A stretch of DNA of 64,000 bases from Ciceribacter ferrooxidans (GCF_004137355.1 NZ_SDVB01000216.1:57052-121051), one strand, 5' to 3'. Shown: positions 36,442 through 46,498, counted from the first letter of the stretch. The notes: a model not told the origin generated them from the letters alone. A program made the numbers and translations.

Positions 36442-37242
36442 TCAGTGTTTCAGGTCGAGCGCGATCGCTTCGATGCGCTCCAGAATGGTCTTGAGATGGA
36501 CACGCAGCCGGTCCGCCTTCTCGGCGTCATAGGCAAACGGTGGAGCCTCGGTGGCGAGATGAGTGATCTGTGCGAGTTCCATCTGGATCGCGTGCACGCC
36601 CGTCTCCGGCCGGCCGTAATGACGGGTCGTCCAGCCGCCCTTGAAGCGGCCGTTGACGACATGGGTGTAGCCCTCGGCGCTGGCGGAGATGTCTGCCGCG
36701 GCGGCCTGTATGCGTGGATCGCAGGTCCGGCCCATATCGGTCCCGATGTTGAAATCCGGCAACCGGCCCTCGAAGAGGAAGGGGATATGCGACCGGATCG
36801 AGTGGCAGTCGTAGACGACCGCGATGCCGTGGAGCGCCTTCACCCGTTCGATCTCGGCGGCGAGCGCGGCATGATAGGGCGCGTGGAAGGCGGCGAGCCT
36901 CTGCGCAACATCCGCCTCGATCGGGGCCTCGCCTTCCTTCCAGATCGGCTTGCCGTCGAAATCGGTCTTGGGCACGAGGCCGGTGGTGTTCTGGCCGGGA
37001 TAGAGGCTCACCCCTTCCGGATCACGGTTGGCATCGATCACATAGCGGTGGAAGGTCGCCCGCACCGTCGTGGCGTCCGGCAAGAGGCCGGCGTAAAGCT
37101 CATGGATGTGCCAGTCGGTGTCGGCGAGCAGCAGTCCGTTGTCGTTCAGGCGTGCCCGGATGTCCGGCGGGACATCGGTGCCCGTATGCGGAAAGGCGAG
37201 AATGACGGGCGAAGTGCCCCGGGTGAGTTCGAAGACGGCCAT
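36442..37242 (-). CDS. hutG: N-formylglutamate deformylase
   Basis: A 266-residue protein with [69 protein letters not shown] and LPDFNIGTD, matching the N-formylglutamate amidohydrolase family (PF05013). Converts N-formyl-L-glutamate to glutamate and formate, the last step when HutF is present. It sits between hutH and hutU with gaps of 1 and 10 bp, so it is cotranscribed and probably coupled. Confidence 0.95.
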   Translation of the reverse strand: MAVFELTRGTSPVILAFPHTGTDVPPDIRARLNDNGLLLADTDWHIHELYAGLLPDATTVRATFHRYVIDANRDPEGVSLYPGQNTTGLVPKTDFDGKPIWKEGEAPIEADVAQRLAAFHAPYHAALAAEIERVKALHGIAVVYDCHSIRSHIPFLFEGRLPDFNIGTDMGRTCDPRIQAAAADISASAEGYTHVVNGRFKGGWTTRHYGRPETGVHAIQMELAQITHLATEAPPFAYDAEKADRLRVHLKTILERIEAIALDLKH

Positions 37243-37243
37243 C

Positions 37244-38779
37244 TCACCCCTCCAGTTCCGGAAGAATGCCTGTGGAGACGGAGGCGTTGAGCATGCCGCC
37301 GGCCACCAGCGCGGCGGCAGCTGCGAGGTCCGGTGCCATATAGCGGTCTTCCTCGAGCGGCGGGACGGCGCTGCGCAGCGTGGCGATGGCTTTCGAGAGC
37401 TCCGGGCTCGTGGTCAGCGGCGCGCGGAAGTCCACGCCCTGTGCCGCCGCGAGCAGCTCGATGCCGACGATCGCGAAGAGGTTTTCCGTCATTTGCAAGA
37501 GGCGCCGGGCGCCGTGGCAGGCCATGGAGACATGGTCTTCCTGGTTGGCCGAGGTCGGCGTGGAATCGACCGAGGCCGGATGCGACATCTGCTTGTTTTC
37601 GCTCATCAGCGCGGCGGACGTCACCTCGGCGATCATGAGCCCGGAGTTGAGGCCGGGCTTTCTGGCGAGGAAGGCGGGCAAGCCGTACGAGAGGGCGGGG
37701 TCGACGAGAAGGGCGATGCGGCGCTGGGAGATCGCGCCGATCTCGCAGACCGCAATGGCGATCTGGTCGGCGGCAAAGGCGACCGGCTCGGCGTGAAAAT
37801 TGCCGCCCGAGACGACGCTGTCGTCGGAGAGAACCAAAGGGTTGTCGGTCACCGCATTGGCTTCGATTTCCAGCGTGCGGCCGGCCATGCGCAGGAGATC
37901 GAGGCAGGCACCGTCCACTTGCGGCTGACAGCGGATGCAATAGGGGTCCTGCACGCGCTCGTCGCCGTCGATGTGGCTCTGACGGATCATCGAACCGGCA
38001 AGCAATCCGCGCAGCGCCGCGGCGGTGTCGATCTGACCCTTGTGGCCCCGCAGCGTGTGGATGTCGGCGGTGAAGGGAGCGGACGAGCCCATGGCGGCAT
38101 CGGTCGACAGCGCGCCGGTGATCAGGGCCGACTGGGCGGCGCGATGGGCGCGAAAGAGGCCGGCGAGCGCCAGCGCCGTTGAAGCCTGGGTTCCGTTGAT
38201 GAGGGCGAGCCCTTCCTTGGCCGCGAGCACGACCGGTTCCAGCCCCGCCCTTTCGAGGGCGGCGCGGCCGGGCAGCCGGACACCTTCGAAATAGGCCTCT
38301 CCTTCGCCCATCATCACGGCGGCGAGGTGGGCGAGCGGCGCGAGATCACCGGAGGCACCGACGGAACCCTTTTCCGGAATGACCGGCGTCACGCGCCGCT
38401 CCAGCATGGCCTCGATCAGCCGGACCAGGTCGAGCCGGACACCGGACGCGCCGCGCCCGAGCGATATGAGCTTCAGCGCCATGATCAGCCGGGTGATGCT
38501 CTCGGGGAGTGGCGCGCCGACGCCGCAGCAGTGCGAGAGAATGAGGTTGCGCTGGAGGGTCGCCGTATCGGCCGCGTCGATCTTGATCGAGGCGAGTTTG
38601 CCGAAGCCGGTGTTGACGCCGTAGACGGGCTCGTTGGCGGCCGCGATCGCGGCAATCCGGGCCGCCGCTCTCTCAATGGCCGGATCGAAGCTGCGGTCGA
38701 GAACAGCGGATTTGTCGTGCCAGTAGATGGCGGCGAGATCCGAAAGGGCGACGCTGCCGGGATGAAGGGTGATGGTCAT
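37244..38779 (-). CDS. hutH: Histidine ammonia-lyase
   Basis: Start at ATG 38779 ([16 protein letters not shown]); the longer open frame to 39037 is antisense noise over the intergenic and hutI region. The 511-residue protein has [29 protein letters not shown], the MIO-forming Ala-Ser-Gly in [22 protein letters not shown] and [15 protein letters not shown]. Deaminates L-histidine to trans-urocanate, the first step of the pathway. Confidence 0.98.
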   Translation of the reverse strand: MTITLHPGSVALSDLAAIYWHDKSAVLDRSFDPAIERAAARIAAIAAANEPVYGVNTGFGKLASIKIDAADTATLQRNLILSHCCGVGAPLPESITRLIMALKLISLGRGASGVRLDLVRLIEAMLERRVTPVIPEKGSVGASGDLAPLAHLAAVMMGEGEAYFEGVRLPGRAALERAGLEPVVLAAKEGLALINGTQASTALALAGLFRAHRAAQSALITGALSTDAAMGSSAPFTADIHTLRGHKGQIDTAAALRGLLAGSMIRQSHIDGDERVQDPYCIRCQPQVDGACLDLLRMAGRTLEIEANAVTDNPLVLSDDSVVSGGNFHAEPVAFAADQIAIAVCEIGAISQRRIALLVDPALSYGLPAFLARKPGLNSGLMIAEVTSAALMSENKQMSHPASVDSTPTSANQEDHVSMACHGARRLLQMTENLFAIVGIELLAAAQGVDFRAPLTTSPELSKAIATLRSAVPPLEEDRYMAPDLAAAAALVAGGMLNASVSTGILPELEG

Positions 38780-38891
38780 GGGCGGTTTCCAGTGCTGGCG
38801 TCTCGTGACAGGCTTTGTCCCGTGGCCTCCGTGCTGATCCATGGGACAGGTGAGAAGAGGCGGCGACAACGCCGCAGAACGCGGTCGAGCA

Positions 38892-40106
38892 TCATTCATC
38901 GCCCCAGACGCGCCGGTGGAGCGGGTTGAAGCCGATGCGGTAGACGAGTTCGGCCGGTTCCCCGATGTCCCAGAGGCAGAAGTCGGCCGATTTCCCGACC
39001 TCGAGCGTTCCGGTCTCCTCGATCCTGCCGAGCGCACGCGCCGCCTCGCGCGTCACGCCCGCAAGGCATTCCGTGACCGTCAGTCCGAAGAGGGTCGCGC
39101 CCATGTTCATGGTGAGGAGCAGAGAGGTGAGCGGCGAGGTGCCCGGATTGTTGTCGGTTGCAAGTGCCATCCGCACGCCGTGCTTGCGGAAGAGATCGAC
39201 CGGCGGCTTTCGCGTCTCGCGCAGGAAGTAGAAGGCGCCGGGAAGAAGGACGGCGACGGTTCCGGCTTTCTCCATCGCCATCACGCCCGCTTCGTCGGTA
39301 TACTCGAGGTGATCGGCCGATAGGGCATGGTAAGACGCTGCGAGCGCCGCACCGGAAAGATTCGAGAGCTGGTCGGCGTGAAGCTTGACCGGCAGGCCGA
39401 GTGCCCTTGCTGCGTCGAAGACGAGCCGGATCTCGTCCTGAGAGAAGGCGATCCCTTCGCAGAAGCCGTCGACGGCATCGATCAGTCCTTCGGCGTGCGC
39501 CGCCCGCAGTCCGGGGATTACCACGTCGCGGATGAAGTCGCGGTTGCGGCCCCTGTAGTCCGCCGGTGTCGCGTGCGCCCCGAGATAGGTGGTCGTGATC
39601 GATACCGGCCGCATCGTGGCGAGCCTGCGTGCCGCCCGCAACATCTTCAACTCGTCGTCGACGGTCAGGCCGTAGCCCGATTTTATCTCGATCGTGGTGA
39701 CACCCTCTGCGAGCAGCGCATCGAGGCGTGGCAGGGTCTCGCGGACGAGATCGTCCTCGCTTGCCGCACGGACCTTGCCGACCGACGACACGATGCCGCC
39801 GCCCGCCCGCGCGATTTCGTCGTAGCTCGCCCCGGCAAGCTGCATCTCGAACTCGTTCGCGCGGTTGCCGGCATGGACGAGATGGGTGTGGCAATCGATG
39901 AGGCCGGGCGTGATCCATCGCCCCCCGCAATCGACAAGGTCGGAGGAGGTGATCAGCGTGGAGGGCAGGTCGGCAGCCGGCCCCGCGTAGGAGATACGTC
40001 CGTCTCGGACGACGAGTGCGGCCTCTTCGACGATGCCCAGCCCCGAGAGCTTTGGATCGAGGGTCGCAAGCCGTGCATTGGTCCAGATGCGAACCGCCGT
40101 CGCCAT
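38892..40106 (-). CDS. hutI: Imidazolonepropionase
   Basis: Start at ATG 40106 behind GAGGAGGAACGAC; 404 residues. Amidohydrolase-superfamily features: [19 protein letters not shown] for the metal site, [20 protein letters not shown] for substrate binding, [38 protein letters not shown] and [15 protein letters not shown]. Hydrolyses imidazolonepropionate to N-formimino-L-glutamate. First gene of the minus-strand hut operon, divergent from hutF across a HutC-type operator. Confidence 0.97.
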   Translation of the reverse strand: MATAVRIWTNARLATLDPKLSGLGIVEEAALVVRDGRISYAGPAADLPSTLITSSDLVDCGGRWITPGLIDCHTHLVHAGNRANEFEMQLAGASYDEIARAGGGIVSSVGKVRAASEDDLVRETLPRLDALLAEGVTTIEIKSGYGLTVDDELKMLRAARRLATMRPVSITTTYLGAHATPADYRGRNRDFIRDVVIPGLRAAHAEGLIDAVDGFCEGIAFSQDEIRLVFDAARALGLPVKLHADQLSNLSGAALAASYHALSADHLEYTDEAGVMAMEKAGTVAVLLPGAFYFLRETRKPPVDLFRKHGVRMALATDNNPGTSPLTSLLLTMNMGATLFGLTVTECLAGVTREAARALGRIEETGTLEVGKSADFCLWDIGEPAELVYRIGFNPLHRRVWGDE

Positions 40107-40152
40107 GTCGTTCCTCCTCCTCAAGGGTGTTGCGTGACGCCTGCTTCTGGAA

Positions 40153-40166
40153 TATGTATATACTTA
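40153..40166. promoter_or_regulatory. Probable HutC operator
   Basis: TATGTATATACTTA lies in the 109-bp divergent region between hutI and hutF. Its core GTATATAC (40156-40163) is a perfect palindrome and matches the TGTATATACA-type sites described for HutC repressors in Pseudomonas and Klebsiella apart from one flanking base. hutC is encoded two genes away. It would control both arms. Confidence 0.72.
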
Positions 40167-40215
40167 ATCGGAAGCGATGCAAGACGAAAAGCGATCGAAG
40201 AGGGAGGATGGGCCG

Positions 40216-41562
40216 ATGGCCTCGATACATGCGAAGCTGGCGCTCCTGCCGGACGGCTGGGCGAGCGACGTCCGGATCGGCTTCAAAGGGCGTGACATCG
40301 AGACGGTGGACGCCGGCATCGAAGCCGGCCCCGACGATGAACGCCATGACGTCCTTCTTCCGGCGATGTCCAATCTTCACAGCCACGCCTTCCAGCGCGG
40401 CATGGCGGGGCTTGCCGAGACACGTGGTCCGACAGAGGACAATTTCTGGAGCTGGCGGACGGTGATGTACAAGTTCGCCCTCTCGATGAACCCCGACCAG
40501 ATGCAGGCGATTGCGGCACAGCTCTATGTCGAGATGCTGGAAGCGGGGTTCTCGCGCGTCGGCGAGTTTCACTATCTCCACCACGATCGTGACGGCCGGC
40601 CCTACGCCGACATCGCCGAGATGGCCGTCCGCATCGTCGCGGCGGCGGAGGAGACAGGGATCGGGCTCACCCTGTTGCCCGTCTTCTATGCGCATTCGAA
40701 TTTCGGCGGGCTATCTCCGACCGACGGTCAGCGGCGCTTCGTCTGCAACCTCGATTCGTTCGGCCGCCTCCTCGACGGAGCAAGACATGCGGCGAGCCGA
40801 CTGCCGGGTGCCGCCACCGGGATCGCCCCGCACAGCCTGCGCGCCGTCGCGCCCGAGGAGCTCGCCGCCCTCACGAAGCTTTCCGGGGAGGGGCCGATCC
40901 ATATCCACGCGGCGGAACAGGTGAAGGAGGTGGAGGACTGCATCAGCGCCCTTCATCGTCGTCCTGTGGAATGGCTGCTCGAAAATGCCGGCGTGGACGG
41001 GCGTTGGTGCCTGATCCACGCGACTCACATGACGCAGGAGGAGGCGCGGGGCCTTGCGCGTTCCGGTGCCGTCGCAGGGCTCTGCCCGGTCACCGAGGCC
41101 AATCTCGGTGACGGTTTCTTCGAGGCGGAGACTTATCTTGCGAACGACGGCGCGTTCGGCGTCGGATCGGACTCCAACGTCCTGATCGGCATCCGCGACG
41201 AGTTGCGGCAGCTCGAATATGCGCAGCGTCTGGCAAGACGAGCCCGCAACATCGTCGCCGTTCCCGGCGGGTCGACCGGGCGGCGCCTCTTCGACGGGGC
41301 GATTGCAGGCGGTGCGCAGGCGCTCGGTGGGCGGTCGGGGCTTGTGGCCGGTGCGCCGGCGGACATGATGACGCTCGACCGTTCCGCCGTCCCTTACGTC
41401 GGCGCCGACCAGATCCTCGATCACTTCATCTTCGCAAACGGCATTCGGGTCGGTTCGGTGTGGGCGGGCGGACGAAAACTCGTCGACGGCGGGCGGCATC
41501 TCCGCCGCGAGGAGATCGCAGCGCGGTTCCGACGTGTCATGGCGGAGCTCGTCACCCATTGA
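40216..41562 (+). CDS. hutF: Formimidoylglutamate deiminase
   Basis: Start at ATG 40216, with GGGAGGA nine bases upstream; 448 residues. Amidohydrolase features: MSNLHSHAFQRGMAG (metal site), NFWSWRTVMYKFALSM, FHYLHHDRDGRPYAD, APHSLRAVAPEEL, PIHIHAAEQVKEVEDC, HATHMTQEE and FGVGSDSNVLIGIRDELR. HutF converts N-formimino-L-glutamate to N-formyl-L-glutamate and ammonia, which HutG then uses; together they define the five-step histidine route. Likely cotranscribed with hutC. Confidence 0.95.
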   Translation: MASIHAKLALLPDGWASDVRIGFKGRDIETVDAGIEAGPDDERHDVLLPAMSNLHSHAFQRGMAGLAETRGPTEDNFWSWRTVMYKFALSMNPDQMQAIAAQLYVEMLEAGFSRVGEFHYLHHDRDGRPYADIAEMAVRIVAAAEETGIGLTLLPVFYAHSNFGGLSPTDGQRRFVCNLDSFGRLLDGARHAASRLPGAATGIAPHSLRAVAPEELAALTKLSGEGPIHIHAAEQVKEVEDCISALHRRPVEWLLENAGVDGRWCLIHATHMTQEEARGLARSGAVAGLCPVTEANLGDGFFEAETYLANDGAFGVGSDSNVLIGIRDELRQLEYAQRLARRARNIVAVPGGSTGRRLFDGAIAGGAQALGGRSGLVAGAPADMMTLDRSAVPYVGADQILDHFIFANGIRVGSVWAGGRKLVDGGRHLRREEIAARFRRVMAELVTH

Positions 41563-41650
41563 ACCGACGCGGCGCGGCCAAGATTCCGTTTCAGTCCGGT
41601 CGGTGGCTGCGCTAAAGCAGGGCGATCATGCAAGCGGGGACGGGCGACCA

Positions 41651-42400
41651 GTGACGACGAAGACCGGTTCAGGCAAAGAAGCGACCTTGCACCAGCGCAT
41701 CCTGCGCGACATCGAGAGCCGGATCCTGAGCGGAGAATGGCCGCCGGGGTATCGGGTTCCCTTCGAGGTCGATCTCGCGACCGAGTATGATTGCTCCCGC
41801 ATGACCGTCAACAAGGTAATGACCGAGCTTGCCAAGGCGGGTCTCATCGAGCGGCACAGGAAGGCGGGCAGCTTCGTCCGCCAGCCGCAGGCACAGTCGG
41901 CGGTGCTGGAGATCCACGACATCGAGGCGGAGGTGAAGTCGCTCGGCCTCGCCTATGCCTTCGAACTCGTTCGCAAGGCCGAACGTGTCGCCAGTGCCGA
42001 TGATTGCCGGCTGCTCGACATCGGGGAGGGCGCGGCGTTGGCGGAGGCTCTGTGCATTCACTTCGCCGGAGAACGTCCTTTCTGCATCGAGGAACGCCTC
42101 ATCAATCTCGCGGTCGTGCCCGAAGCGACAGCCTCGGATTTTGCCGGAATGCCGCCCGGACGGTGGCTGCTGCGCCAGGTGCCCTGGACGACTGCCGAAC
42201 ACAAGATCAGCGCCGTTTCGGCCGAGGCCGAGACGGCCCGCATGCTGCGGATAGCCAAGGGCACGGCCTGCCTCGTCGTCGAGCGGCGAACCTGGAGCGG
42301 GCAGGGTCCGGTGACATGGGTGCGCTTCACCTATCCCGGCGACAGCCACACCCTCGTCGCCCGCTTCACGCCGGCGTCAAACCAGCCGGACCGCACGTGA
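41651..42400 (+). CDS. hutC: Histidine utilisation repressor
   Basis: Start taken at GTG 41651 (about 249 aa); the frame upstream overlaps the end of hutF. The N-terminal GntR winged helix is RDIESRILSGEWPPGYRVPF, CSRMTVNKVMTELAKAGLIE, RKAGSFVRQP, in which SRMTVNKVM is the HutC recognition-helix pattern; the UTRA effector domain includes EERLINLAVVPEA, GRWLLRQVPWTTAEHKISA and VERRTWSGQGPVTWVRFTYPG. HutC is released by urocanate. Its likely target is the site at 40153. Confidence 0.94.
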   Translation: MTTKTGSGKEATLHQRILRDIESRILSGEWPPGYRVPFEVDLATEYDCSRMTVNKVMTELAKAGLIERHRKAGSFVRQPQAQSAVLEIHDIEAEVKSLGLAYAFELVRKAERVASADDCRLLDIGEGAALAEALCIHFAGERPFCIEERLINLAVVPEATASDFAGMPPGRWLLRQVPWTTAEHKISAVSAEAETARMLRIAKGTACLVVERRTWSGQGPVTWVRFTYPGDSHTLVARFTPASNQPDRT

Positions 42401-43040
42401 GGTCGTGGATGATGTGAGGCGTCAGGCGGCTACCTGCTTTGGGGCGTACAAAGCTCTGGCCACAAATAGCTTTCACGCCATTCAAATGGACGGAGCCTGA
42501 CTGCACCGAGGTGCCGTGACTCGATGTACGAAATTCTGGACAAGCGAAAACCTCATGTCCGTTCAAGTGAACAAGGTTCTAGTCGTGTCCCGCAAGAGAA
42601 GCTACTCAGAGTCACACGCCAGGCACTCGCCACGCTCGCCAGCCAGTCTTCGCAGATTACCTGCGCATGCCGGCTGCGTGATTTCCGAGGACACCCGCCT
42701 CCTGGCAAGCGAGATCTTATGCGGACATAAACCGGACATCAGCACCTGAAGTTCTTATCTGTCAATTTATCTAACATATTGGTCTTGTGCGGTTATGCGT
42801 AATAATAAACCGGACATCCAAGCGGACAAAAAAGCGGCGGAGGATCGCGGTGAATCTATCGGATTGATGGAGCCGATGACGACCGCCGAGGGCAGCAAGC
42901 ACACCGGGCCGCTTCAAAGCTGGCTTCTCGCTGGATGCCGGGACTTTTCCCGGAAAAGCGTTAGTCTTGGGAAGACGAAAGGGCGACTATCGATGCCCTT
43001 TCGTCTTATATTCGGATATTGATTCATCGCCCCCAATGCC
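42401..43040. other. Gene-free stretch with repeated CGGACA boxes and a hairpin terminator
   Basis: No credible gene in ~640 bp. The 14-mer ATAAACCGGACATC occurs at 42727-42740 and 42805-42818, and the shorter CGGACA occurs four times as two close pairs (42722, 42733; 42811, 42823). This is the sort of short repeat left by recombinase or plasmid-type elements. It is AT-richer than the flanking operons and ends in a strong hairpin at 42972-43007, just before an ArdA remnant. Confidence 0.5.
42972..43007. terminator. Strong hairpin, candidate bidirectional terminator
   Basis: AAGACGAAAGGGC (42972-42984), 10-base loop, GCCCTTTCGTCTT (42995-43007): a perfect 13-bp stem with A-rich and T-rich ends on both strands, between hutC and the ArdA remnant. 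The following bases are AT-rich (ATATT) but not a long T-run. Confidence 0.65.
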
Positions 43041-43226
43041 TCACTGGCACCGATAACTCAGCCGCTCTCCGTGGATTTCGGTTTCGGTGTGGTCCATGTC
43101 CAGATCGCCGATGATCGCGTCATAGTCGATGTAGTGCGCGAGGTGATCGGGGATTTCGCCGAACAGGCCTTCATCCACAAGTTCATCGGCCGGGCCTTTC
43201 CTCGACATCGAAATCATCGGGATCAA
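43041..43226 (-). pseudogene. ardA: ArdA-like antirestriction protein remnant (C-terminal end)
   Basis: The 61-residue frame reads GPADELVDEGLFGEIPDHLA, then HYIDYDAIIGDLDMDHTETE and ends ERLSYRCQ. This closely follows the C-terminus of ArdA antirestriction proteins, which end IPEHLxYYIDYEAIARDL... in typical members. Full ArdA is about 160-180 residues, so two thirds of the gene is missing; the upstream bases do not continue it. ArdA mimics DNA to block type I restriction and is a mobile-element gene, so this marks the scar of a lost plasmid or integrative element. Confidence 0.7.
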
Positions 43227-43278
43227 CGCTGGCCGGACCTAAGGGCTAACCTGGATGGGAGGAGTGAACGACTGCCAG

Positions 43279-45393
43279 TCAGCCAATCTGCCCCGGATGT
43301 GCATCCGGCATGAGTCTGCCGCGCAGCTGCTCGACCGTCATCGGCTTTCCGCACAGATGTCCCTGCAGCAGCTGGCAGCCCGCTTCCCGGGCGGTCCTTG
43401 CCTGCTCTTCGGTCTCGATCCCTTCTGCCGTCACCGGAATGTCGAGGGCGGAGGCGAGATGGATGGTCGCCTTCAGCACCTCGTCGTTGTTCGAACTCAT
43501 CAGCGACCGGTCGATCTTGACCTTGCAGAACCCGAATTGCCGGAGCGTGCCGATGCTCGCATGGCCGGTGCCGAAATCGTCCATCGCGAAGCGGACGCCG
43601 ACCGCGCGGAGCGCATCGATCGACCGGCGCGCTCGGTCCGGCTTGGAGATCAGGACGCCTTCGGTGACTTCGAGAATGAGGCGGTTGGCGTCGAAACCTT
43701 CCTCCGACAGCATCTTCTTCACCTCGCCGGCGAAGTTCGGGTTGCACAGCTGGATCGGAGAGACGTTGACCGAGAGCTCGAGCGACTGCCAGCAGGATAC
43801 GGCCCGGATCGACCCGAGAAGCATCTTGCGCGTCAGGGTCTCTATGAGGCCGGACTTTTCCGCGAGCGGAATGAACACTTCGGGGCTGACGGTACCGGTC
43901 GGCGGCGCCCATCGCGCCAGAGCCTCGACGCCGGTAATTTCTCCGTCCGCTGCCGCGATGAGCGGCTGGAAGACGATCTGTATCTCGTCCTCGTCGATCG
44001 CGGTCTTCAGGCGCTTCTCGGCAAAGGCCCGGTCTTCCCGCTCCCGGTCCAGCTGCTCGTCGAATGCGACGACCTGCCCGCGGCCGTCTTCCTTGGCGCG
44101 ATAGAGTGCCATGTCGGCGCGGCGAATGATCTCGAGTTCGGCAAGACCTGTAGTCTCCGCCGCGAAACCGACGCTCGCCCCGACCTCGACTGTCCGGCCA
44201 TCGATGTCGAAAGGTTCGGCGAGCGAGCGGACGATGCGCTCGCCGAGCTCGGCGGGGGAGGACGGGCCCTGCTGGATGAGGGCGAACTCGTCGCCGCCAA
44301 GGCGCGCCGCGGCAACGACATCGGGATGAATTGTTGCGAGTTTTCCGGCGACAAGACGGATAAGCTCGTCGCCGACGGCATGTCCCCAGGTGTCGTTGAC
44401 CGCCTTGAAACCGTCGAGGTCGACCAGGTGGACGACGGAGGAACCTTCGCGAGCCGCGCCGATCGCCCCGATGAGGCCGACCCTGTTCAAAAGGCCGGTC
44501 AGGTAGTCGTGGCTCGCATCATGAGCGGCCCTGGCGGCGATGGCGCGCTCCTTGCGAAGCTCCAAAGCCGAAAAGGCGACCACCACCACGAGGAAAAGGA
44601 CAAACAGTGCGATCAGCATGGCCAGTCGCGGCTTTACCTGTTCGTACACGGCGGAGCCGGGGCGCTGTTCCGGCCAATTCAGGTATCCGATGGCATGCCC
44701 GCTCGTTCCGTCGAGCGCCAGGTTAAGTTGGTCCGGATGCGGTGCCGGGTTGAGCGCGAGCCCTTCGATCTGGAAGTCTTCGGAAATGGTGGCGACGTAA
44801 TCCGGTGTCAGCTCCTTGAAGAAGGTGAGAGACTTGTATTCTCCGTTGTCGGGGTGTTCCGCAAACGGCTGGATCGCCATTGTGGCGAGCGTCATCACGC
44901 GTCCGGAAAAGGGGTAGACGTCCACGAGAGGGTCGGGACTGCGATTCCTGGAGGCGGCGATCGCCCGCCGGACGAACCTTGAGCCGAATGTCGAGGCCGC
45001 GTCGAATTCCTCGCCTTTCAGGTAGGCCTTGACCTGTGCGCCCGTCGCGTCGAGAACGATGGCGCCGTCATAGAGCGGGTAGTCCTCGCTTGTTGATCCC
45101 CAGTTGTCGTAGATCCAGGCATCTGCCTCTTGCGAGGAGACGGCGGCATAGGCATCGTCCCAGACGGCATTGTCTCTGACGGTCGCTCCCAGTCGCTTCT
45201 TAATCGAGGAAACCGCGGCCTGAACCGCGGCCACGGACCTGTTGGCATCGATGCGGTCCGCGGCATCGCGCATCGTCGTCACGACGCTGGCAGACAGGAA
45301 GGCGACGGCGAGGGCGATCGCCAGCACGAAGGCTGTCGCCATCATCACACCGCGGGTTTGTCGTATTGCGCGCTTCTTCGTCAGCGGGAACAT
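43279..45393 (-). CDS. CHASE4-GGDEF-EAL cyclic-di-GMP enzyme
   Basis: A 704-residue membrane protein: first membrane helix (VMMATAFVLAIALAVAFLSA), a periplasmic CHASE4-like sensor (about 45-245, including DNAVWDDAYAAV and IYDNWG), second membrane helix (LAMLIALFVLFLVVVVAFSA), a GGDEF domain with intact RLGGDEFAL and HVGD-type HAVGDELIR, and an EAL domain with VEALARWAPP, NVSPIQL, LEVTEGVL, MDDFGTGHASIGTL and AEGIETEEQ. Both catalytic signatures look complete, so it could make and hydrolyse cyclic di-GMP. It does not sit in an obvious operon; a role in attachment or biofilm is the usual one. Confidence 0.93.
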   Translation of the reverse strand: MFPLTKKRAIRQTRGVMMATAFVLAIALAVAFLSASVVTTMRDAADRIDANRSVAAVQAAVSSIKKRLGATVRDNAVWDDAYAAVSSQEADAWIYDNWGSTSEDYPLYDGAIVLDATGAQVKAYLKGEEFDAASTFGSRFVRRAIAASRNRSPDPLVDVYPFSGRVMTLATMAIQPFAEHPDNGEYKSLTFFKELTPDYVATISEDFQIEGLALNPAPHPDQLNLALDGTSGHAIGYLNWPEQRPGSAVYEQVKPRLAMLIALFVLFLVVVVAFSALELRKERAIAARAAHDASHDYLTGLLNRVGLIGAIGAAREGSSVVHLVDLDGFKAVNDTWGHAVGDELIRLVAGKLATIHPDVVAAARLGGDEFALIQQGPSSPAELGERIVRSLAEPFDIDGRTVEVGASVGFAAETTGLAELEIIRRADMALYRAKEDGRGQVVAFDEQLDREREDRAFAEKRLKTAIDEDEIQIVFQPLIAAADGEITGVEALARWAPPTGTVSPEVFIPLAEKSGLIETLTRKMLLGSIRAVSCWQSLELSVNVSPIQLCNPNFAGEVKKMLSEEGFDANRLILEVTEGVLISKPDRARRSIDALRAVGVRFAMDDFGTGHASIGTLRQFGFCKVKIDRSLMSSNNDEVLKATIHLASALDIPVTAEGIETEEQARTAREAGCQLLQGHLCGKPMTVEQLRGRLMPDAHPGQIG

Positions 45394-45578
45394 GTCGGGA
45401 ATCTTGCTGATTGCATCATCATGTCCGGGCGGACCGCAGGAAACATCATGTTCGCCGAGCGCTGCATCCTTCCGATTAGCAGGAATTCCTTTCCAAATTG
45501 GTACGAATTGCCGCGCGGGTCCTCACTGGGCGCAATTTCCCACGCGGCCGACGCGGCTTTTGCCCTTGCTGTTTCGCT

Positions 45579-46382
45579 TCAGCCCGCCGCGCTCTTCTCC
45601 GCGCAGATCGCGTAGCGATGCTGGGTCGCCCGTTCGAGCCCCTTGAGGAAACCGAAGTTCTTCTTCTGGGTGCGATGGATCGCCCGCATGTCGGTATCGA
45701 CGGTCATCTTGTCGAAGCCTGCCTGGCGGAGGAGGTCGACGACGGCCTCGGCCCGCGCACCGCCTGAGAAATAGACGCGGGAGAGGATACTCTGATGTGT
45801 CGCGGTGAGGGCGCCGGTTGACGGCCCGTTGTGCGTGTTCCCGGTGCCCAGCCAGTCCGAGACCTTTCTTGCGAGACGGGCGACGAGGCCCGGATTGACG
45901 AAGTCTCCGTCGACGATAAGCAGCCGGCCGCCGGGCCGCAACAGGCGGTGCCACTCGCGAAACGCCGAGAGCGGATCGACGAGCGTCCACACGAGATGGC
46001 GATTGGTGATGACGTCATAGGAGCCGTCGAGCTCCATGGTGTTCTCGGCGTCGCCCATCAGGAAGCGGATCGCACGGCCGCGGGCCCTGGCTTTCGCGCG
46101 TGCCCGCTCAAGCATGGGCTCGGCCCAGTCCATGCCTGTCACGCGGAAGCCGAGATCATCGAGGAGATGTGAGACGACGGCGGTGCCGCAGGCGAGGTCG
46201 AGCGCCTCGCGGTCGTTGCCGTCGCCGAGATGCCGTCGCAACAATGTCTGCCATGCCGTTCTTTCGGCCTCGGAGAAGATCTCGTGGCCGGGCTGGGTGT
46301 CGAACGTCTCGGCCCGCAATGACCAATAGGCTTTGATCTCGTCGCGAAGATCGTGATTTGAAAATGTCGTGACCGTCTGCAT
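45579..46382 (-). CDS. SAM-dependent methyltransferase divergent from a metallophore transporter
   Basis: A 267-residue class I methyltransferase: ALDLACGTAVVSHLLDDLG (motif I), VTGMDWAEPMLERARAKA (motif II), FLMGDAEN (motif III) and YDVITNRHLVWTLVDP (motif IV-V). The best general match is the UbiE/Methyltransf_11 type acting on small molecules. It is divergent from a FecBCD-type transporter with two binding proteins across a 116-bp region bearing an iron-box-like site, a pairing that suggests it modifies the imported metallophore or the metal complex. No proof of substrate. Confidence 0.87.
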   Translation of the reverse strand: MQTVTTFSNHDLRDEIKAYWSLRAETFDTQPGHEIFSEAERTAWQTLLRRHLGDGNDREALDLACGTAVVSHLLDDLGFRVTGMDWAEPMLERARAKARARGRAIRFLMGDAENTMELDGSYDVITNRHLVWTLVDPLSAFREWHRLLRPGGRLLIVDGDFVNPGLVARLARKVSDWLGTGNTHNGPSTGALTATHQSILSRVYFSGGARAEAVVDLLRQAGFDKMTVDTDMRAIHRTQKKNFGFLKGLERATQHRYAICAEKSAAG

Positions 46383-46440
46383 TCCGGGGGCTTTCCTGAA
46401 AAAGTGGAGTGAAGCTGGAAGCTTTCTAAAAGATAATTCT

Positions 46441-46455
46441 TGACTCGAAAAGTCA
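46441..46455. promoter_or_regulatory. Candidate RirA iron-responsive (IRO-type) box
   Basis: TGACTCGAAAAGTCA, a 15-bp inverted repeat that fits the TGA-N9-TCA pattern of IRO boxes bound by RirA in rhizobia. It is 44 bp ahead of the first binding-protein gene and 59 bp ahead of the divergent methyltransferase gene. TCATAAA is directly repeated just downstream. Confidence 0.6.
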
Positions 46456-46498
46456 TAAAATCATAAATCACCACAACACTTATCGCAGGAGAGATAAC

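Noticed and set aside
37244-39037. Longer start of hutH
   Set aside because: The extra 86 codons cover the hutI-hutH gap and hutI 3' end and do not resemble HutH; MTITLHPG at 38779 is the family start.
43255-44982. A 575-codon + strand frame opposite the GGDEF/EAL gene
   Set aside because: Antisense to intact GGDEF and EAL motifs.
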